Assembly: GCA_005881575.1 (NCBI GenBank)
Contig: VBCA01000034.1
Location: forward strand, 1-48,520
DNA from: Betaproteobacteria bacterium
Lineage (GTDB): Bacteria; Pseudomonadota; Gammaproteobacteria; Burkholderiales; SG8-39
Direction of reading: 5' to 3'
DNA: 48,520 nucleotides
Shown: piece by piece, positions 7,355 through 14,963 of the stretch
Position numbering within the stretch: the stretch's first letter is position 1
Layout: the number at the start of each line of letters is the position of its first letter
Position numbers and translations under genes: made by a program
Notes under the pieces: model-generated
What the model was told of the DNA's origin: nothing
The model's database searches: none
What the model saw: the letters and a program-made list of their open reading frames with translations, nothing else

Positions 7355-8224
7355 GTGTTGCACGAAGGCCGTCCCGATTTCAAGTCTCCGCCCGGGGGCT
7401 GCGACGCGCACTTCCACGTGTTCGGTCCGGCCGGACGCTATCCCTACAACCAGGCCGACCTGCGCTACGCGCCGCCGCTGGCGCCGGTCGAAGACTTTCT
7501 CGCGATCGCGAAGAAACTCGGAACCGAGCGTTTCGTCTTCGTGCAGCCTTCCGCCTACGGCCGCGACAACCGCTGCATGCTCGACGCGATGCGCGAGCTC
7601 GGGACGAACTGCCGCGGCATCGTCGACATCGACGAGAATGCACCGGACGCGGAGCTCGAGCGCCTGCACGCGCTGGGCGTGCGCGGAGTGCGCATCAACG
7701 TGCCGCCGGTGAAGCCGCGCGAGGCGGGATTCGCGGCAAAGCTCCTGCCGCGAATCGAGCGCCTCACCGGACGCTGCGCCGAGATCGGCTGGCAGCTCGA
7801 TTTTCTGACTCCGGGCTGGTTGACGAGCGAGCTGATGCCCACGTTCGGGAAATTGAGCCTCGATTTCACTATCGCTCATTTCGGCATGTTTTTCGCGAAG
7901 GACGGCGTGAAACAGCCCGGTTTCCAGGCTTTGCTCGGACTTCTGCGCAGCGGCGAGCGGCATTGCTGGGTCAAGCTCACCGGCGTGTATCGCGTGTCGG
8001 TCGCGAAGGGCTTCGCCGATGCGGCGCCGATGGCGCGCGCGCTCATCGAAGCGGCGCCCGATCGGCTCATCTGGGGGAGCGACTATCCGCACCTTTCCTT
8101 CGCGGAAGAAGTCGGCTCGATCGAGCTGTGGAACCTGCTGGGAAAATGGGCGCCGGACCCAGCGACCCGGCGCCGCATCCTGGTCGACAACCCGCAGGCC
8201 CTGTTCAAGTTCCGAGCGCCTTGA
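7355..8224 (+). CDS. Amidohydrolase family 2 (PDC lactonase / LigI-like TIM-barrel hydrolase)
   Basis: The 289-residue protein is an amidohydrolase_2 TIM barrel. The metal or substrate His pair is in CDAHFHVFGP (residues 16-24), a barrel His in FTIAHFGMF, and the catalytic Asp in LIWGSDYPH near residue 245. The family includes 2-pyrone-4,6-dicarboxylate lactonase (LigI), which is metal-independent, and metal-dependent decarboxylases. The FHVFGP turn and GSDYPH favour the LigI-like branch. It lies 7 bp after the PHT4-like gene; the start is GTG 7355 (TTG 7358 possible), with no clear Shine-Dalgarno, consistent with coupling. Together the run 3985-8224 looks like a small aromatic-acid degradation operon. 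Confidence 0.85.
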   Translation: MLHEGRPDFKSPPGGCDAHFHVFGPAGRYPYNQADLRYAPPLAPVEDFLAIAKKLGTERFVFVQPSAYGRDNRCMLDAMRELGTNCRGIVDIDENAPDAELERLHALGVRGVRINVPPVKPREAGFAAKLLPRIERLTGRCAEIGWQLDFLTPGWLTSELMPTFGKLSLDFTIAHFGMFFAKDGVKQPGFQALLGLLRSGERHCWVKLTGVYRVSVAKGFADAAPMARALIEAAPDRLIWGSDYPHLSFAEEVGSIELWNLLGKWAPDPATRRRILVDNPQALFKFRAP

Positions 8225-8273
8225 CCCTCGAAGCGGCTTGCGCCACACTCAGCGCAACATCGGAGGAGCCACC

Positions 8274-9332
8274 ATGTCGACGACTCGCCTTTGCAGCAGC
8301 CTTGGATGTCTGTGGATCGTGCTGGCGCTCGCGGCTTTGCCCGCATCGGCGGGCGAGGTCCGCGTCTACGCGACCAACAGCGCCGGCGACAGCGTTCACG
8401 TCATCGACCCGGCGACCCACAAGGTCGTGCAGGTGATCGCGGGCATCGAGACGCCCCACGGAGTCGACTTCGCTCCCGACGGAACGCGCGTCTATGTGAG
8501 CAACGAGGCCGACAGCACGCTCGACGTCGTGGACCGCAAGTCCGGCAAGATCGTCAAGAAGGTGCCCTTGAGCGGCCACCCCAACAACATTGCGGTCACC
8601 CGGGACGGCGGGCGGGTCGTCATCTGCATCGCGGAGGACAAGGGCGGGCTCGACATCGTGGACACCCGGTCCCTCACGCTCGCCAAGACCGTCCCTCTCA
8701 ATGGACGCATGCACAACGTCTACGTGACTGCCGACGGCAAGTACGCCGTCGCGGGCTCGGTCCGGCACAAGTTCCTATCCGTGCTCGATCTCGGGACCGA
8801 GCAGCTGGCCTGGGATCTCAAGTTCGACAAGGGCGTGCGCCCGATGACCTTCGAGTCCGCCCCCGACGGCTCGACCCGCCGGATTTTCGTTCAGCTCTCC
8901 GACCTGAGCGGGTTCGCGGTGGTGGATTTCGCGCAGCGCAAGGAAGTGGCGCGGGTGAAGTTTCCGGACCAGCCCACCGGGTACGGCATGGCCGAGGGAC
9001 GCAGCGATACGCCCTCCCACGGCATGGCGGTCGCCCCGGACAACAAGTCGCTGTGGGTCACCAGCGTGTTCGCCAACGCCGTCTTCGCCTACTCGCTCCC
9101 GGAGCTGAAGCTGCTGGGACACGTCGCGCTGCCCGAGCTCAAGCTTCCCGGGCGCGCTGCGATCGGCGCGCTGCCCAACTGGGCGACCTTCACGCCCGAC
9201 GGCGGGCTTCTCTACGTCACCAACTCCGCGATCAGGTCGGTGTCCGCGATCGACACGAAGGCGATGAAGGTGGTCGCGAACATCCCGGTGGGCGAAGTGC
9301 CCAAGCGCATCAACACGCTCGCGCTGCGCTAG
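8274..9332 (+). CDS. Secreted YncE/YVTN-type beta-propeller protein
   Basis: The 352-residue protein starts with a signal peptide (WIVLALAALPASAGE) after ATG 8274, which has a strong GGAGGAG Shine-Dalgarno. The mature part is made of propeller blades with the YVTN-type pattern: RVYATNSAGDSVHVIDPATHKVV, RVYVSNEADSTLDVVDRKSGKIV, then LLYVTNSAIRSVSAIDTKAMKVV near the end. Such proteins are periplasmic or surface propellers, often found with c-type cytochromes or PQQ-dependent systems, but lack known catalytic residues. It is followed 14 bp later by a monohaem cytochrome-like gene, a pairing that suggests a joint redox or binding role. Confidence 0.88.
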   Translation: MSTTRLCSSLGCLWIVLALAALPASAGEVRVYATNSAGDSVHVIDPATHKVVQVIAGIETPHGVDFAPDGTRVYVSNEADSTLDVVDRKSGKIVKKVPLSGHPNNIAVTRDGGRVVICIAEDKGGLDIVDTRSLTLAKTVPLNGRMHNVYVTADGKYAVAGSVRHKFLSVLDLGTEQLAWDLKFDKGVRPMTFESAPDGSTRRIFVQLSDLSGFAVVDFAQRKEVARVKFPDQPTGYGMAEGRSDTPSHGMAVAPDNKSLWVTSVFANAVFAYSLPELKLLGHVALPELKLPGRAAIGALPNWATFTPDGGLLYVTNSAIRSVSAIDTKAMKVVANIPVGEVPKRINTLALR

Positions 9333-9346
9333 GAAGGGACGGCATC

Positions 9347-9778
9347 ATGCGCGCGGGTCTTGTTGCGATGATCGTGGCGGGCGCGGCTAGCCTGCAGGCG
9401 GCTCCCGCGTCCGCGCAGTCCCTCGATTACGAGTTTTTCAAGGCGCGGGTCGAACCGATCTTCCTGAAGAAGAAACCGGGGCACACCCGCTGCTATGTCT
9501 GTCACGCGGAGAGCAACAACGCCTTCCGCTTGGAGAAGCTCGCGCCGGGAGCCAAGTTCTGGACCGAGGAGCAATCCCGCCGCAACTTCGCAACGGTCTC
9601 CAAACTGGTGGTTCCCGGCAACTTTTCCGCGAGCCGCCTTCTCTTCATGCCGCTCGCGCCCGAAGCGGGCGGAAACTCCTTCCACAACGGCGGCAGGCAA
9701 TTCGAGTCCAAGGACGACCCGGACTGGAAAACGCTGGCCCGGTGGGCGAACGTGCAGAAGCCGGGCACGAGCCAGTAA
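9347..9778 (+). CDS. Secreted monohaem c-type cytochrome-like protein
   Basis: The 143-residue protein has a signal peptide (residues 1-24, ending PASAQS) and a single CxxCH haem-attachment motif (RCYVCHAE, residues 45-52) after FFKARVEPIFLKKKPGH. The VEPIFLKK ... CYVCH spacing resembles the cytochrome domains found in Planctomycete-type cytochrome proteins. A distal Met could be in LLFMPLAPEAGG, as this segment follows at the right distance. It is cotranscribed with the propeller gene 14 bp upstream, with AGGAAGGGA before the ATG. It probably passes or receives electrons in the periplasm for a partner not identified here. Confidence 0.82.
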   Translation: MRAGLVAMIVAGAASLQAAPASAQSLDYEFFKARVEPIFLKKKPGHTRCYVCHAESNNAFRLEKLAPGAKFWTEEQSRRNFATVSKLVVPGNFSASRLLFMPLAPEAGGNSFHNGGRQFESKDDPDWKTLARWANVQKPGTSQ

Positions 9779-9882
9779 GTCCGCGGCCTTTCGAAGCCCT
9801 GCGTTTGTTCACGGCGTGACTCATTTCACGTCGCTCCGGCGCGCCATTTTCTTCCCGGACCCGATCTCGTATCATCCGCCTC

Positions 9883-10614
9883 ATGGATTTCTCACACCTC
9901 TCCGAACCTCTCATGGCGTCGATGATCGGCGCCCTCGCCACGGTGGCGGCCGCGCTCGTTCAACTTCGCATTTCCTGGCGCAAGGAAATGAAGGAGCGCG
10001 AGCGCGGCCAGCCGATCACGAAGAAGACCCGGCGCGGACCCGTGATCGTCGTCTTCGCCCTGCTGATCGCCGCGGCGGTGGGCGGGTTTGCCCTCTCGCA
10101 GTACTTCGTGTCGCTGCGCGAAGGCGACCGCGACACCCTGCGCGCCGATCTCCAGTCCAAGCTCTCCGAGATCAACGCGACCGCGATGCGCCTGGAGCAG
10201 GCCCGGACGAACGAGCGCAGGCAGATCGAAACCGAGGTTCAGCGCGCGGATGCTTCGCACCTCGGCGAGGAAGGCGCGGCAGCGAGCGTCGTGGTCGGAC
10301 CTTGCAGGCCCGAGGGTGTCCCGGGGGCGAAGCAGGAATGCACTGAGCAGAGCGCGCTGCGGATCACGATCTGCGCACGAGTGCCGGCGTCGGCGACGGT
10401 CAGGGAAGTGCAGCTCTACGTGCGCGCGGCGAATTCCAAGCAGCCGTGGGAGGAAGCCCGGGTGCAGGCCGGGCAGGAGGCGGAGCAGGCGCGCTTCGCG
10501 GACAAATTCACCGAGCGCCCCGACGGCGACGCCAAGCAGGTCTGCCAGGGATTCGCGAACTGGAGCGGCGAAAAATCGCGCATCGCGCGCATTCTCGTCA
10601 AGTACGCAATTTGA
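9883..10614 (+). CDS. Membrane-anchored protein of unknown function with coiled coil
   Basis: I do not recognise a family. The 243-residue protein has two hydrophobic segments (about residues 10-28 and 52-74, the second being GPVIVVFALLIAAAVGGFALSQYFV). They are separated by a short very charged loop (KEMKERERGQ), so the chain probably crosses the membrane twice or has one re-entrant helix. Next comes a predicted coiled coil (residues 80-115, ADLQSKLSEINATAMRLEQ). The C-terminal 120 residues form a soluble domain with three to four Cys (GPCRPEG, QECTEQ, ITICARVP, QVCQGF) that could make disulfides if periplasmic. It is monocistronic, with 70 bp to the rhomboid gene. Confidence 0.6.
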   Translation: MDFSHLSEPLMASMIGALATVAAALVQLRISWRKEMKERERGQPITKKTRRGPVIVVFALLIAAAVGGFALSQYFVSLREGDRDTLRADLQSKLSEINATAMRLEQARTNERRQIETEVQRADASHLGEEGAAASVVVGPCRPEGVPGAKQECTEQSALRITICARVPASATVREVQLYVRAANSKQPWEEARVQAGQEAEQARFADKFTERPDGDAKQVCQGFANWSGEKSRIARILVKYAI

Positions 10615-10685
10615 GCGCAAGCTAAGCCTCGGGCGCACGAACCGTCGAGCGCCGAACGGGGTCGACGGACTTTCGCTCTCGGGTC

Positions 10686-11279
10686 ATGTCCATGCCGCCT
10701 GTCACGCAAACCCTCCTGATCGCCAACGTCGCCGTTTTCCTCCTTCAGTCGGTGAGCGGCGGACTGCTCGAGGGCTGGTTCGCGCTGTGGCCGCCCGGAT
10801 ACGGATTCTGGATCTGGCAGCTCGTCACCTACGGTTTCCTGCACAGCGGGATCGGGCACATCTTCTTCAACATGCTCGGGCTGTACATGTTCGGGAGCGA
10901 CATCGAGCGGCTCTTCGGTTCGCGCTACTTCCTCGCCTATTATTTCGCCTGCCTGGTCGCAGCCGCCCTCACCCAGCTCGTATTCACTGCAATCGCGGGC
11001 GGACCGCCTATCCCGACTCTGGGCGCCTCAGGCGGGCTCTACGGACTGCTCCTCGCCTTCGGGATGTATTTCCCGCGGCGCATGGTCATGCTGATCTTCC
11101 CGCCGATCCCGATGCAGGCGCGCGTCTTCGTCATCCTCTTCGGCGCGCTCGAGCTCGTGTTCGGGGTGACCGGCACCGCGGCGGGCGTGGCGCACTTCGC
11201 GCACCTGGGCGGCATGCTCGGGGGCTGGCTCGCGATCCAGTACCGCCGAAGGGGTTTTCCTTTCACGCGGCGCCGCTGA
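10686..11279 (+). CDS. Rhomboid family intramembrane serine protease
   Basis: The 197-residue, six-helix protein carries the whole rhomboid signature. HIFFNMLGLYMFG contains the H-x3-N oxyanion pair (His58, Asn62). The nucleophile is Ser115 in GASGGLYG, and the general base is His173 in AHFAHLGGMLGG. Rhomboids cleave transmembrane helices of substrate proteins in the inner membrane. The length is typical of the short bacterial six-TM class without extra domains. The end is basic (FPFTRRR), consistent with a cytoplasmic C-terminus. It is convergent with the TauE-like gene, only 5 bp apart. Substrate unknown. Confidence 0.95.
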   Translation: MSMPPVTQTLLIANVAVFLLQSVSGGLLEGWFALWPPGYGFWIWQLVTYGFLHSGIGHIFFNMLGLYMFGSDIERLFGSRYFLAYYFACLVAAALTQLVFTAIAGGPPIPTLGASGGLYGLLLAFGMYFPRRMVMLIFPPIPMQARVFVILFGALELVFGVTGTAAGVAHFAHLGGMLGGWLAIQYRRRGFPFTRRR

Positions 11280-11284
11280 ACGAC

Positions 11285-12037
11285 TCACCGGAAGGTCGAT
11301 ACGGGGACGATCAGAAAGATTCCGGAGAGCAGCAGCAGAATTAGGACGACCCTGCGAAAGCCTGCTTCGTCGAGCCGTCCGTAGAGCCTCATTCCGACCC
11401 AGGTGCCGGCGAGCAGCATCGGCAAGCCGAGCAGAAACAGCTTCACCGTATCGGCGGTGAACGCACCGCTCGCACCCAGCCAGGCCGCGGTCATGGCGCT
11501 CGTCGTGATGATGACCGGCTGGAAGACCGTGCGCTGCACGTCCTTCGTCCAGCCGCGCAATTGGCACCAGATGACCGCGACGATCCCGACGAGGCCGGTC
11601 AGTCCGCCGAGCAGCCCGTTGAGCAATCCGATGACTATGTCGGCGGGAACTCCGCCTTGTACAGGCTCGATCGCCGGTCGCGCCAGGTAGTAGATGCTGT
11701 AGAGCAGCAACACCAAGCCCACGGCGGTGCGCAGGTGGGCCGGGTCGATGTGCGCGAGCAGCATCGCGCCCGCCGGCACGCCGATCGCGCCGCCGATGAT
11801 GAACGGCGCGACTCTGCGCCAGGCGAGCGCGTGCCGCAGCTTCCAGACGCCGTAACCCTGCAGCAAAACGCTGTAGCTCACCATCAGGGTCACGGTCTGG
11901 ACCGGCGTGAGGATGTGCAGCCATATGCCGGACACCACGAGGCCCATGGCGAAACCGGCGACGCCGGTCGTCACCGCGCCGAGAAACGCGCCCAGGAGAA
12001 AGAACCCGAGAACCAAGCCATCCACAGAATCCTGCAC
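11285..12037 (-). CDS. TauE/SafE family sulfite/anion exporter-like membrane protein
   Basis: About 250 residues with eight or so hydrophobic helices and the duplicated TauE motif: LLGAFLGAVTTGVAGFAMGLVVSG in the first half and GLLNGLLGGLTGLVGIVAVIWCQ in the second. The family exports sulfite, sulfoacetate or related anions. The start is uncertain: GTG 12037 lies just after the upstream gene's stop, while GTG 12025 has AGGA four bases upstream. It is the last gene of a three-gene minus-strand operon with a rhodanese-ChrB protein and a LamG-like protein, and a sulfur link to the rhodanese domain is an inference. Confidence 0.85.
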   Translation of the reverse strand: MQDSVDGLVLGFFLLGAFLGAVTTGVAGFAMGLVVSGIWLHILTPVQTVTLMVSYSVLLQGYGVWKLRHALAWRRVAPFIIGGAIGVPAGAMLLAHIDPAHLRTAVGLVLLLYSIYYLARPAIEPVQGGVPADIVIGLLNGLLGGLTGLVGIVAVIWCQLRGWTKDVQRTVFQPVIITTSAMTAAWLGASGAFTADTVKLFLLGLPMLLAGTWVGMRLYGRLDEAGFRRVVLILLLLSGIFLIVPVSTFR

Positions 12038-12042
12038 GAGTT

Positions 12043-12681
12043 TCAGCGCACCGGTGCCGCGCCGTAGGCGAAATCGTCGAAGAGGGTCACGCTGTCCGCC
12101 TTGGTCCACATGCCCACGGCGCCGGGGCCGGCGATATGCGCGTCGTCCATCTCGATGTAAGGCTTGCCGTCGAAGATCACGCGAATTCGCTTGCCCGCGA
12201 ACTCGACCCGCAGCGTGTGCCAGGTGTTGCCGGGCACCGGCGCATCGACGTATTTCAGCGTGTTGCGCCTTCCCTTCGTGGTGTAGTAGAGCGAAACGTT
12301 GTTCTCGAGCGCGTTGGCGCGCGCGACGTAGTAGTTGTCGCCGTCCTTCCAGCGCCATACCACCCCGCCCGCCTGATCTTCGCGGCCGGTGAGCGGCTTG
12401 AACTTCACTTCCACGTGGCCGTTCTCGAGCGACACCTCTGGCCTCACGCACCAGGGAAAGAATCCGCTGCCCGACTGCTTGAGGACATTGGGTTTGCTCG
12501 GCGCGGTGGCGTCGGCCTCGACCGACCACTTCGGCGAGCCGCGGCCGGTGACGCCGGCGCGCCAGCCCGCAGGCAGCGCGCCCGTCGCGTCGCGGTCGAA
12601 GGAAAAGGTTTCGGCGTGAGTCGTCGTCATGGCGGCCACCGATGCGAAAGTTGAAATGAAGAGCGTGAGGGCTTTGCTCAT
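12043..12681 (-). CDS. Secreted LamG/DUF1080-like concanavalin-fold protein
   Basis: The 212-residue protein has a signal peptide (MSKALTLFISTFASVAAMTTTHAE). The mature part is a jelly-roll of the laminin-G/3-keto-disaccharide hydrolase (DUF1080) type: FSFDRDATGALPAGW, HVEVKFKPLTGREDQAGGVVWRWKDGDNYYVARANALENNV, GNTWHTLRVEFAGKRIRVIFDGK and AGPGAVGMWTKADSVTLFDDF. Proteins of this type bind or hydrolyse carbohydrates; no catalytic residues can be assigned. ATG 12681 has GAGGACAG upstream and gives the signal peptide. It lies 14 bp after the rhodanese-ChrB gene and immediately before the TauE-like gene. Confidence 0.75.
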   Translation of the reverse strand: MSKALTLFISTFASVAAMTTTHAETFSFDRDATGALPAGWRAGVTGRGSPKWSVEADATAPSKPNVLKQSGSGFFPWCVRPEVSLENGHVEVKFKPLTGREDQAGGVVWRWKDGDNYYVARANALENNVSLYYTTKGRRNTLKYVDAPVPGNTWHTLRVEFAGKRIRVIFDGKPYIEMDDAHIAGPGAVGMWTKADSVTLFDDFAYGAAPVR

Positions 12682-12695
12682 GGTTCTGTCCTCGT

Positions 12696-13493
12696 TCAGC
12701 GGTACGCCGCGGGGTTCCAGGTGTGAACCTCTTCCCGCCCGGATTTGCACCACGCGTAGAGCGCGTCGTAGATCACCATGCCTGCTTTTAGCATCTCGTG
12801 GTCGTCGGCGAAGTTGCGCGAGAGCCCGAGCGAGATCGCGGCGAGGCCTGCCGCCTGCGGCGCGAGGTCGAGGCGCGCGGTGTCCGCTCCGCGGACGATG
12901 AGGGCGAGCTGCCCGAGCGCCGGATCGGTCAGGCGGTAGTGCTTCAGGAACGCGTCGAAGCTGCAGCGCTCGCCTTCGTGCGAAAAGTAAACATCGGGGA
13001 CGTCATAAGGCGTCGCGGCCCGTTCCTTCGCAGCGGCGAGTACCTCTTTCGCCGGCACGTAAAGGAACTCCGCTCCGGGATCGACGAAGCGCGCGACGAG
13101 CCACGGGCAGGCGATGCGGTCGATCTTCGGGCGCTCGCGCGTCACCCAACGCGTGTTCGCGCCCCCGGGCTTCGCATCGAGCGCGCCGCCCGCGGCCTTC
13201 CAACCCTCTTCGATGCCGCCTTGCAGGTACTGCGCGGAGAGGCCGCGCCCGGCGAGCGCCTTTGCAACGCCCTGGCTGACCTCGTGGCCGTGCACGCAGT
13301 ACGCGACGACGTGGCTCGCGCGCGGCAGCTCGCCCGCCCAGTCGGCGACGCGCTCGGGGTCGCGCCAAAGGGCGCCCGCGATCATGTCGGCCGCAGCGCG
13401 AAACACGGGCTTGCGCCGCACGTCGATGATCAAAGGCGGCCGACCGCCGCGAATGGCCGACGAGAGTTCGTTGCTAGAAAGGTGCGCGTCCAT
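12696..13493 (-). CDS. Rhodanese domain fused to ChrB C-terminal domain
   Basis: The 265-residue protein has an N-terminal rhodanese domain (residues 1-108). Its active-site loop CVHGHE follows VVAYC and precedes VAKALAGRGLSAQYLQGGIEEGWKAAGG. From residue 115 a ChrB C-terminal domain begins: RWVTRERPKIDRIACPWLVARFVDP, FLYVP, YFSHEGERCSFDAFLKHY, and a terminal helix ALYAWCKSG. ChrB-type proteins regulate or support chromate resistance; the rhodanese loop would carry a persulfide or reduce oxyanions. No ChrA chromate transporter is adjacent; the nearby exporter is TauE-like. ATG 13493 has AGGAG upstream. It heads the operon. Confidence 0.88.
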   Translation of the reverse strand: MDAHLSSNELSSAIRGGRPPLIIDVRRKPVFRAAADMIAGALWRDPERVADWAGELPRASHVVAYCVHGHEVSQGVAKALAGRGLSAQYLQGGIEEGWKAAGGALDAKPGGANTRWVTRERPKIDRIACPWLVARFVDPGAEFLYVPAKEVLAAAKERAATPYDVPDVYFSHEGERCSFDAFLKHYRLTDPALGQLALIVRGADTARLDLAPQAAGLAAISLGLSRNFADDHEMLKAGMVIYDALYAWCKSGREEVHTWNPAAYR

Positions 13494-13698
13494 GGCTTCT
13501 CCTGACTCAAGTCAGCGAAGCAGAGCTTGGACGCGGACGTCTTGAACCGGTTTTCACCGGACGGGGAGTCTGCACTTCCCCGCGAGGCTGGTAGTTTGGA
13601 ACGGCGGCACCGCGATGTCAAGCCGCCGGTGAGGGGTCATCGGCCTTGTCGGTGGTATAGCGAATAAGCGATCATTGGTAAACAGATCGGTATACATC

Positions 13699-14928
13699 GT
13701 GCCAGGCAATCGACGCGCTATGCTGCTGCTCATCGTGCTGAGCGGCTTGATCATCTCGCTCTGCATGGGCCTGCGCCAGAGCCTGGGCCTGTTCATGCGG
13801 CCGATGACGCTCGACCTCGGGATCTCTGCGGCGACCTTCGGCTTCACGATCGCGCTGCAGAACATCGTCTGGGGCGTGTCGCAGCCCTTCGTCGGCGCGC
13901 TCGCCGACCGCTACGGCCCGCGGCCCGTGCTGATCGTCACCGCCCTGCTGTACGCCTTGGGGCTCTTGCTGATGATGGTCTCGAAGAGCATCCCGGGGGG
14001 CTTGGAGGTCGCGGGTTTCCTGATCGGCATCGGCACCGCAGGCGCGGGCTTCGGCGTCCTGATCGGAACCATCTCGCGCGCCACGCCGCCGGAGAAGCGC
14101 AGCCAGACCGTGGGCCTGGTGGCGGCGGCGGGCTCGCTCGGCACGATGGTGATCGCGCCGCTCGGCGGATGGCTGATCGACGGCTTCGGCTGGCAGGCGG
14201 CGATGCTGGCGTTCGCGGCGATCGCGGGATCCATGGCGATCCTTTCGCTGCCGATCAGGGAACAAGCGGTTTCGGACGGAAATCTATCCAAAGTCAATCA
14301 AAAACTCGGCGAGGCGCTGCGCGAGGCGATCGGGCACCGCGGCTACCTCTTCATGACGCTGGCGTTCTTCGCCTGCGGGTTCCAACTGGTATTCATCACC
14401 ACGCACCTGCCGGCGTACCTGCAGCTGTGCGGCGTGGCGCCCGGCGTGGCGGCGAGCGCGCTCGGGCTGATCGGCCTGTTCAACGCGGTCGGCACCTACC
14501 TGTTCGGGTTGCTCGGCGCGCGCTACAGCCAGAAGCACCTGCTCGCGCTGATCTATCTGCTGCGCACGCTCATCATCGTCGCCTTCCTGCTCGCGCCGAT
14601 CAGCGCCGCCTCCACGCTGGTGTTCGCCGCCGCGATGGGCTTCCTGTGGCTCGGCGTCGCGCCGCTGGTCACCGGGATCATCGGCCGGGTGTTCGGCCTG
14701 ACGCACTTCAACACGCTCTACGGCATCGTGTTCCTCAGCCACCAAGTCGGCTCGTTCTTCGGCGCCTGGATGGGCGGCCTCGTGTTCGACCGCTTCGGCA
14801 ACTACAACTTCGGCTGGGGCGCACTGATCGTGATCGGCGTCACCGCCTTTACGCTGCAGTGGCTCATGGACGAGCGCCCGCCGCTCGAGCGCAAGCCCTC
14901 CGGTGAGCCCGAGGCGGTGCCGGCGTAG
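13699..14928 (+). CDS. MFS transporter, OFA/monocarboxylate-type
   Basis: The 409-residue protein has 12 predicted helices. The loop-2 signature is GALADRYGPRPVLIVTALLYALG, followed by GIGTAGAGFGVLIGTISRATPPEKRSQTVGLVAAAGSLG, as in the MFS family that takes up monocarboxylates. A central loop (REQAVSDGNLSKVNQKLGEALREA) separates the two halves. I chose GTG 13699 because it begins just before the first helix; the frame is open back to a TTG at 13675 and neither has a convincing Shine-Dalgarno. It is divergent from the rhodanese-ChrB operon across a 205-bp gap and convergent with the GMC oxidoreductase. Substrate unknown. Confidence 0.88.
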   Translation: MPGNRRAMLLLIVLSGLIISLCMGLRQSLGLFMRPMTLDLGISAATFGFTIALQNIVWGVSQPFVGALADRYGPRPVLIVTALLYALGLLLMMVSKSIPGGLEVAGFLIGIGTAGAGFGVLIGTISRATPPEKRSQTVGLVAAAGSLGTMVIAPLGGWLIDGFGWQAAMLAFAAIAGSMAILSLPIREQAVSDGNLSKVNQKLGEALREAIGHRGYLFMTLAFFACGFQLVFITTHLPAYLQLCGVAPGVAASALGLIGLFNAVGTYLFGLLGARYSQKHLLALIYLLRTLIIVAFLLAPISAASTLVFAAAMGFLWLGVAPLVTGIIGRVFGLTHFNTLYGIVFLSHQVGSFFGAWMGGLVFDRFGNYNFGWGALIVIGVTAFTLQWLMDERPPLERKPSGEPEAVPA

Positions 14929-14963
14929 ATGCCGAAGCGGTTGCTGCGAGCCCGCGGGAACCG

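Noticed and set aside
13504-13515. Short dyad TGACT-CA-AGTCA before the rhodanese-ChrB gene
   Set aside because: It is only 12 bp and overlaps the Shine-Dalgarno area; such short dyads are expected by chance.
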